Shown: piece by piece, positions 61,883 to 64,000 of the stretch
Layout of the letters: every line of letters begins with the position of its first letter
How positions within the stretch are numbered: the first letter of the stretch is position 1
Origin: Acidilobaceae archaeon
GTDB lineage: Archaea; Thermoproteota; Thermoprotei_A; Sulfolobales; Acidilobaceae
Assembly (NCBI GenBank): GCA_027014125.1
Contig: JALWEI010000035.1
Span: forward strand, 21,160 to 85,159
DNA length: 64,000 nucleotides
Reading direction: 5' to 3'
Program-made: the position numbers and the translations under genes
The notes under the pieces: model-generated
What the model was told of the DNA's origin: nothing
Databases searched by the model: none
Seen by the model: only the letters and a program-made list of their open reading frames with translations

Positions 61883-63175
61883 ATGGGGGTGCACTTGGTG
61901 GACGACAGGTTCATTATAAGGCGGGTCTACGGGGTCCAAGCCATAGACTCGAGGGGTACACCCACAATCAAGGCGGTAGTAGAGACCCGTGGAGGGGGTA
62001 GAGGCTACGGGCTGGCCCCTAGCGGGGCTAGTAAGAGTAGCAAGGAGGCTGTAGAGCTTAGGGACGGGGGAAGGAGGTGGAGGGGCAAAGGCGTATCCAG
62101 GGCCCTAGCCATGCTGGAGAGCATAGTTGCACCCAGGCTGACGGGGATCGACTCCAGGCGGCAGGACCTCGCGGACTCTATACTAAACGCCGTCGATGGG
62201 AGCGGGAACAAGTCTAGGATCGGGGGCAACACGACCACGGCTGTGAGCATAGCGGTGGCCAGGGCAGCAGCGTCGACAGCAGGCATACCCCTCTACAGGT
62301 ACCTCGGGGGCCCCACCTCGAGGCTCATGCCGGTGCCAATACTAAACGTGATAAACGGCGGGGCTCACGCGGGCAACGATCTAGCCTTCCAGGAGTTCAT
62401 GATAGTACCCATGGGGGCAGACAGCTTCTCCGAGGCCATGAGGATGGCGGTGGAGGTCTACTGGAGCCTCAAGGACTTCCTCAAGGAGAAGTACGGGCCG
62501 GTTGCAGTGAATGTGGGGGACGAGGGAGGCTACGCTCCTCCCATGTCAAGGGTGGAGGAGGCGCTGGAGGCGCTAGAGAGGGCTATAGACAGGAGCGGCT
62601 ACGCCTTGGGCAGCGACTTCTACCTAGGAATAGATGCTGCCGCCAACCACTTCTACGACGAGGCCTCCGGGATGTATATGGTAGACGGGAGGAGGCTAGA
62701 CAGGGGAGCGCTCCTGGACCTATACGAGGACCTAGCGGTCAGGTACAGGCTAGTGTACCTAGAGGACCCAGTGCACGAGGACGACATCGATGGGTATAGG
62801 GAGGCGACGAGGAGGCTGGGCCACAAGGCCCTCATAGTCGGGGACGACCTATACGCCACAAACACCAAGCTACTGGCAAAGGGGATAGAGGCCGGGGCCA
62901 CCAACGCGGCCCTCGTCAAGGTTAACCAAGTGGGGACACTAACCGAGACGATCGACTTCATACGCATGGCCGTCGGGAGCGGTATGAGGGTCATAATAAG
63001 CCACAGGAGCGGGGATACCGAGGACAGCTTCATAGCAGACCTCGCGGTGGCGGTGGAGGCGGGGATCATAAAGACGGGAGCACCAGCCCGGGGTGAGAGG
63101 ACCTCCAAGTACAATAGGCTACTCGAGATAGAGTGGGAGCTGGGCTCGGAGGCGCGCTACAGGCCCTTCATCTAG
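61883..63175 (+). CDS. eno: Enolase (phosphopyruvate hydratase)
   Basis: 430 residues. Interconverts 2-phosphoglycerate and PEP. Active-site features: FQEFMIVPMG (about 170), NVGDEGGYAPP (about 215), the metal-site Asp of GIDAAAN, Glu of LEDPVHEDD and Asp of VGDDLYATN, K in LVKVNQVGTL (about 345) and ISHRSGDTEDSF. The flexible loop reads PSGASKSSKEAVELRD, lacking the usual T-G after SGAS. ATG 61883 is consistent with a leaderless start; TTG 61895 and GTG 61898 (GGGGGTG upstream) are good alternatives. Overlaps the convergent FKBP gene by 4 nt. Confidence 0.95.
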   Translation: MGVHLVDDRFIIRRVYGVQAIDSRGTPTIKAVVETRGGGRGYGLAPSGASKSSKEAVELRDGGRRWRGKGVSRALAMLESIVAPRLTGIDSRRQDLADSILNAVDGSGNKSRIGGNTTTAVSIAVARAAASTAGIPLYRYLGGPTSRLMPVPILNVINGGAHAGNDLAFQEFMIVPMGADSFSEAMRMAVEVYWSLKDFLKEKYGPVAVNVGDEGGYAPPMSRVEEALEALERAIDRSGYALGSDFYLGIDAAANHFYDEASGMYMVDGRRLDRGALLDLYEDLAVRYRLVYLEDPVHEDDIDGYREATRRLGHKALIVGDDLYATNTKLLAKGIEAGATNAALVKVNQVGTLTETIDFIRMAVGSGMRVIISHRSGDTEDSFIADLAVAVEAGIIKTGAPARGERTSKYNRLLEIEWELGSEARYRPFI

Positions 63176-63918
63176 GAGGACTCCCCAGACTCGCCCTCCT
63201 CCCCGCTACCCGCCCCCTCACCGGGCTCCTCCTTAGCCTCCTTAGGGTACTCTACCTCTATCGTTATCCTAAGCTTCTCGGGTGACAGCAGGTTGTAGAC
63301 GTCCTGGGCTAGGAGCCGCAGCCTGCTATCAAGGTCGTGCATCCCCAGGACGTCGGAGGGTAGCACCACCTCCATGACCCCGTTGCTGGCCGAGGCTGAT
63401 AGGGGCTTCACACCCAGCCAGCGGAGGGATAGGTACTCGAGCTTCTCCTCGTCGGCCTCGACCTTCTTCACGACCTCCAACTCTATCTTAAGCTTCTTAC
63501 CGGCCAGGGGATGGTTGAAGTCTATGTAGGCGAACCTCTCAGTCACCTTTATGATCCTGCCGAGCCTACCGCCAACCTCTATCTCCTGGCCAACCCTGGG
63601 GGTTATGTTGTGCCTCCTGAGCTGCTTGACCGGTACCCTTATGACTAGCTTCTCGTCCCTCGGGCCGTAGGCCTTCTCGGGGGGCGCTATTATCTCCCTC
63701 TTCTCCCCCGGCTCCATCTCCTTGAGGGCCTCGTCTACAGCGTCTATTAGCTTGCTCCTCCCAACTACTACCGGGTGCTCTCCGTACCTCCTGTTCGGAT
63801 CGTATATACCCGCCTCCTTCGCTACATCCTCCCTAGTAGTGTCTATTACCTCCTCGTCGCCGTCGACCGTCTTTATGGTGTAGTGTATTAGCACGAAGTC
63901 GCCCTCCTTCAGCGCCAC
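63172..63918 (-). CDS. slyD: FKBP-type peptidyl-prolyl isomerase/chaperone (SlyD-like)
   Basis: 248 residues, a long archaeal FKBP. N-terminal FKBP domain (GDFVLIHYTIKT; GRSKLIDAVDEALKEMEPGEKREI) with an inserted flap (about 85-130; VGQEIEVGGRLGRII), FNHPLAGKKLKIELEV return to FKBP, and a C-terminal extra domain (about 160-232) plus a Gly/Glu/Ser-rich tail. Folding catalyst and holdase. GTG 63918 has GAGGTGG 7 nt upstream and a TATA (CCTATAAAGG, 63954-63963) about 40 nt before. Confidence 0.94.
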   Translation of the reverse strand: MALKEGDFVLIHYTIKTVDGDEEVIDTTREDVAKEAGIYDPNRRYGEHPVVVGRSKLIDAVDEALKEMEPGEKREIIAPPEKAYGPRDEKLVIRVPVKQLRRHNITPRVGQEIEVGGRLGRIIKVTERFAYIDFNHPLAGKKLKIELEVVKKVEADEEKLEYLSLRWLGVKPLSASASNGVMEVVLPSDVLGMHDLDSRLRLLAQDVYNLLSPEKLRITIEVEYPKEAKEEPGEGAGSGEEGESGESS

Positions 63919-63953
63919 TACTTATCCACCTCGCCTAAGGTACCATCCCAGAT

Positions 63954-63963
63954 CCTTTATAGG
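63954..63963 (-). promoter_or_regulatory. TATA box for FKBP gene
   Basis: CCTATAAAGG read on the minus strand; predicted transcription start near 63933, leader about 15 nt with GAGGTGG. It shows that the short open frame running to the window edge in this strand is not needed to explain the gene. Confidence 0.6.
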
Positions 63964-64000
63964 CTCTATCATTCTCACCCCACCCCTCTCGGCCCCGAGG

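Noticed and set aside
63922..64000. Minus-strand open frame running off the window end (ends at TAA 63922-63924)
   Set aside because: Only about 25 codons, no recognisable segment, and it overlies a good TATA box for the FKBP gene, so it looks like promoter sequence rather than a gene end.

Overview
The window is a gene-dense, moderately GC-rich segment of an archaeal chromosome. Archaeal or archaeal/eukaryal-type genes include Rpo7, Spt4, RNase P p29, Kae1 and Bud32, eS24, eS31 and eS4, FBP aldolase/phosphatase, GTP cyclohydrolase III, CTP-dependent riboflavin kinase, GTP-dependent dephospho-CoA kinase, an Rnl3-type RNA ligase, RtcB, a VAT/CDC48 AAA ATPase and a geranylgeranyl reductase. Short TATA-box promoters, near-leaderless or GGTG-type starts, frequent GTG/TTG starts, genome-encoded CCA and a non-canonical tRNA intron fit a hyperthermophilic crenarchaeote, most likely of the Desulfurococcales. 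That lineage is an inference; no rRNA is present to confirm it.

Layout. 1-2.6 kb: 3' part of a RecQ-like helicase, a PadR regulator and a small wHTH regulator. 2.6-6 kb: tpiA-fbp gluconeogenesis pair and a solute-binding lipoprotein-like protein. 6-12.6 kb: unknown gene, nitroreductase, NSUN6-like RNA methyltransferase, SurE, Nob1-like PIN protein, NAD kinase, Trm5, RimI. 12.5-19.5 kb: archaeal lipid geranylgeranyl reductase, Hsp20 with a palindromic operator, intron-containing tRNA with CAT anticodon, the eS24-eS31-Kae1-Bud32-RdgB operon, CoA-disulfide reductase-like flavoprotein, RibK. 19.5-28 kb (more accessory): secreted coiled-coil protein, MmgE/PrpD protein, two alkaline-phosphatase-superfamily proteins, a methyltransferase, an AT-rich glycosyltransferase, ATP sulfurylase. 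28-42.6 kb: tRNA-Ala, aroA-aroC, RtcB, CYTH and SCP2 proteins, Fe-ADH, CDC48, candidate C/D box sRNA, ribH-GCH III, CitG-like protein, RNA ligase, citrate synthase, WHy-domain protein.

42.6-48.5 kb: sufCBD operon with a divergently transcribed CxxS thioredoxin-fold protein, His-rich protein, tRNA-Trp with an 18-nt intron in the anticodon stem, a small HTH-like gene, tRNA-Asn, and an AT-rich island with two ATGA-coupled tiny membrane ORFs. 48.5-54.5 kb: AlaX and the ribosomal block S19-L22-S3-L29-p29-S17-L14-L24-S4e-L5-S14-S8. 54.5-64 kb: MqnD-like protein, dephospho-CoA kinase, Spt4 and Rpo7; M17 aminopeptidase; TrkA, MscS and a zinc ribbon; GMP synthase; enolase; FKBP-type chaperone.

Functionally the window is mostly housekeeping: translation and tRNA maturation (two spliced tRNAs plus RtcB and a second RNA ligase), cofactor synthesis (flavin, CoA, Fe-S, NADP) and the lower glycolytic/gluconeogenic route (TIM, FBPA/ase, enolase). 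The most interesting signals are non-protein: the BHB-defined intron between tRNA-Trp positions 30 and 31, a previously unlabelled C/D-box-like RNA upstream of cdc48, and perfect inverted repeats at the cdc48, hsp20 and suf promoters. I found no clear multi-gene defence system, CRISPR array or transposase.
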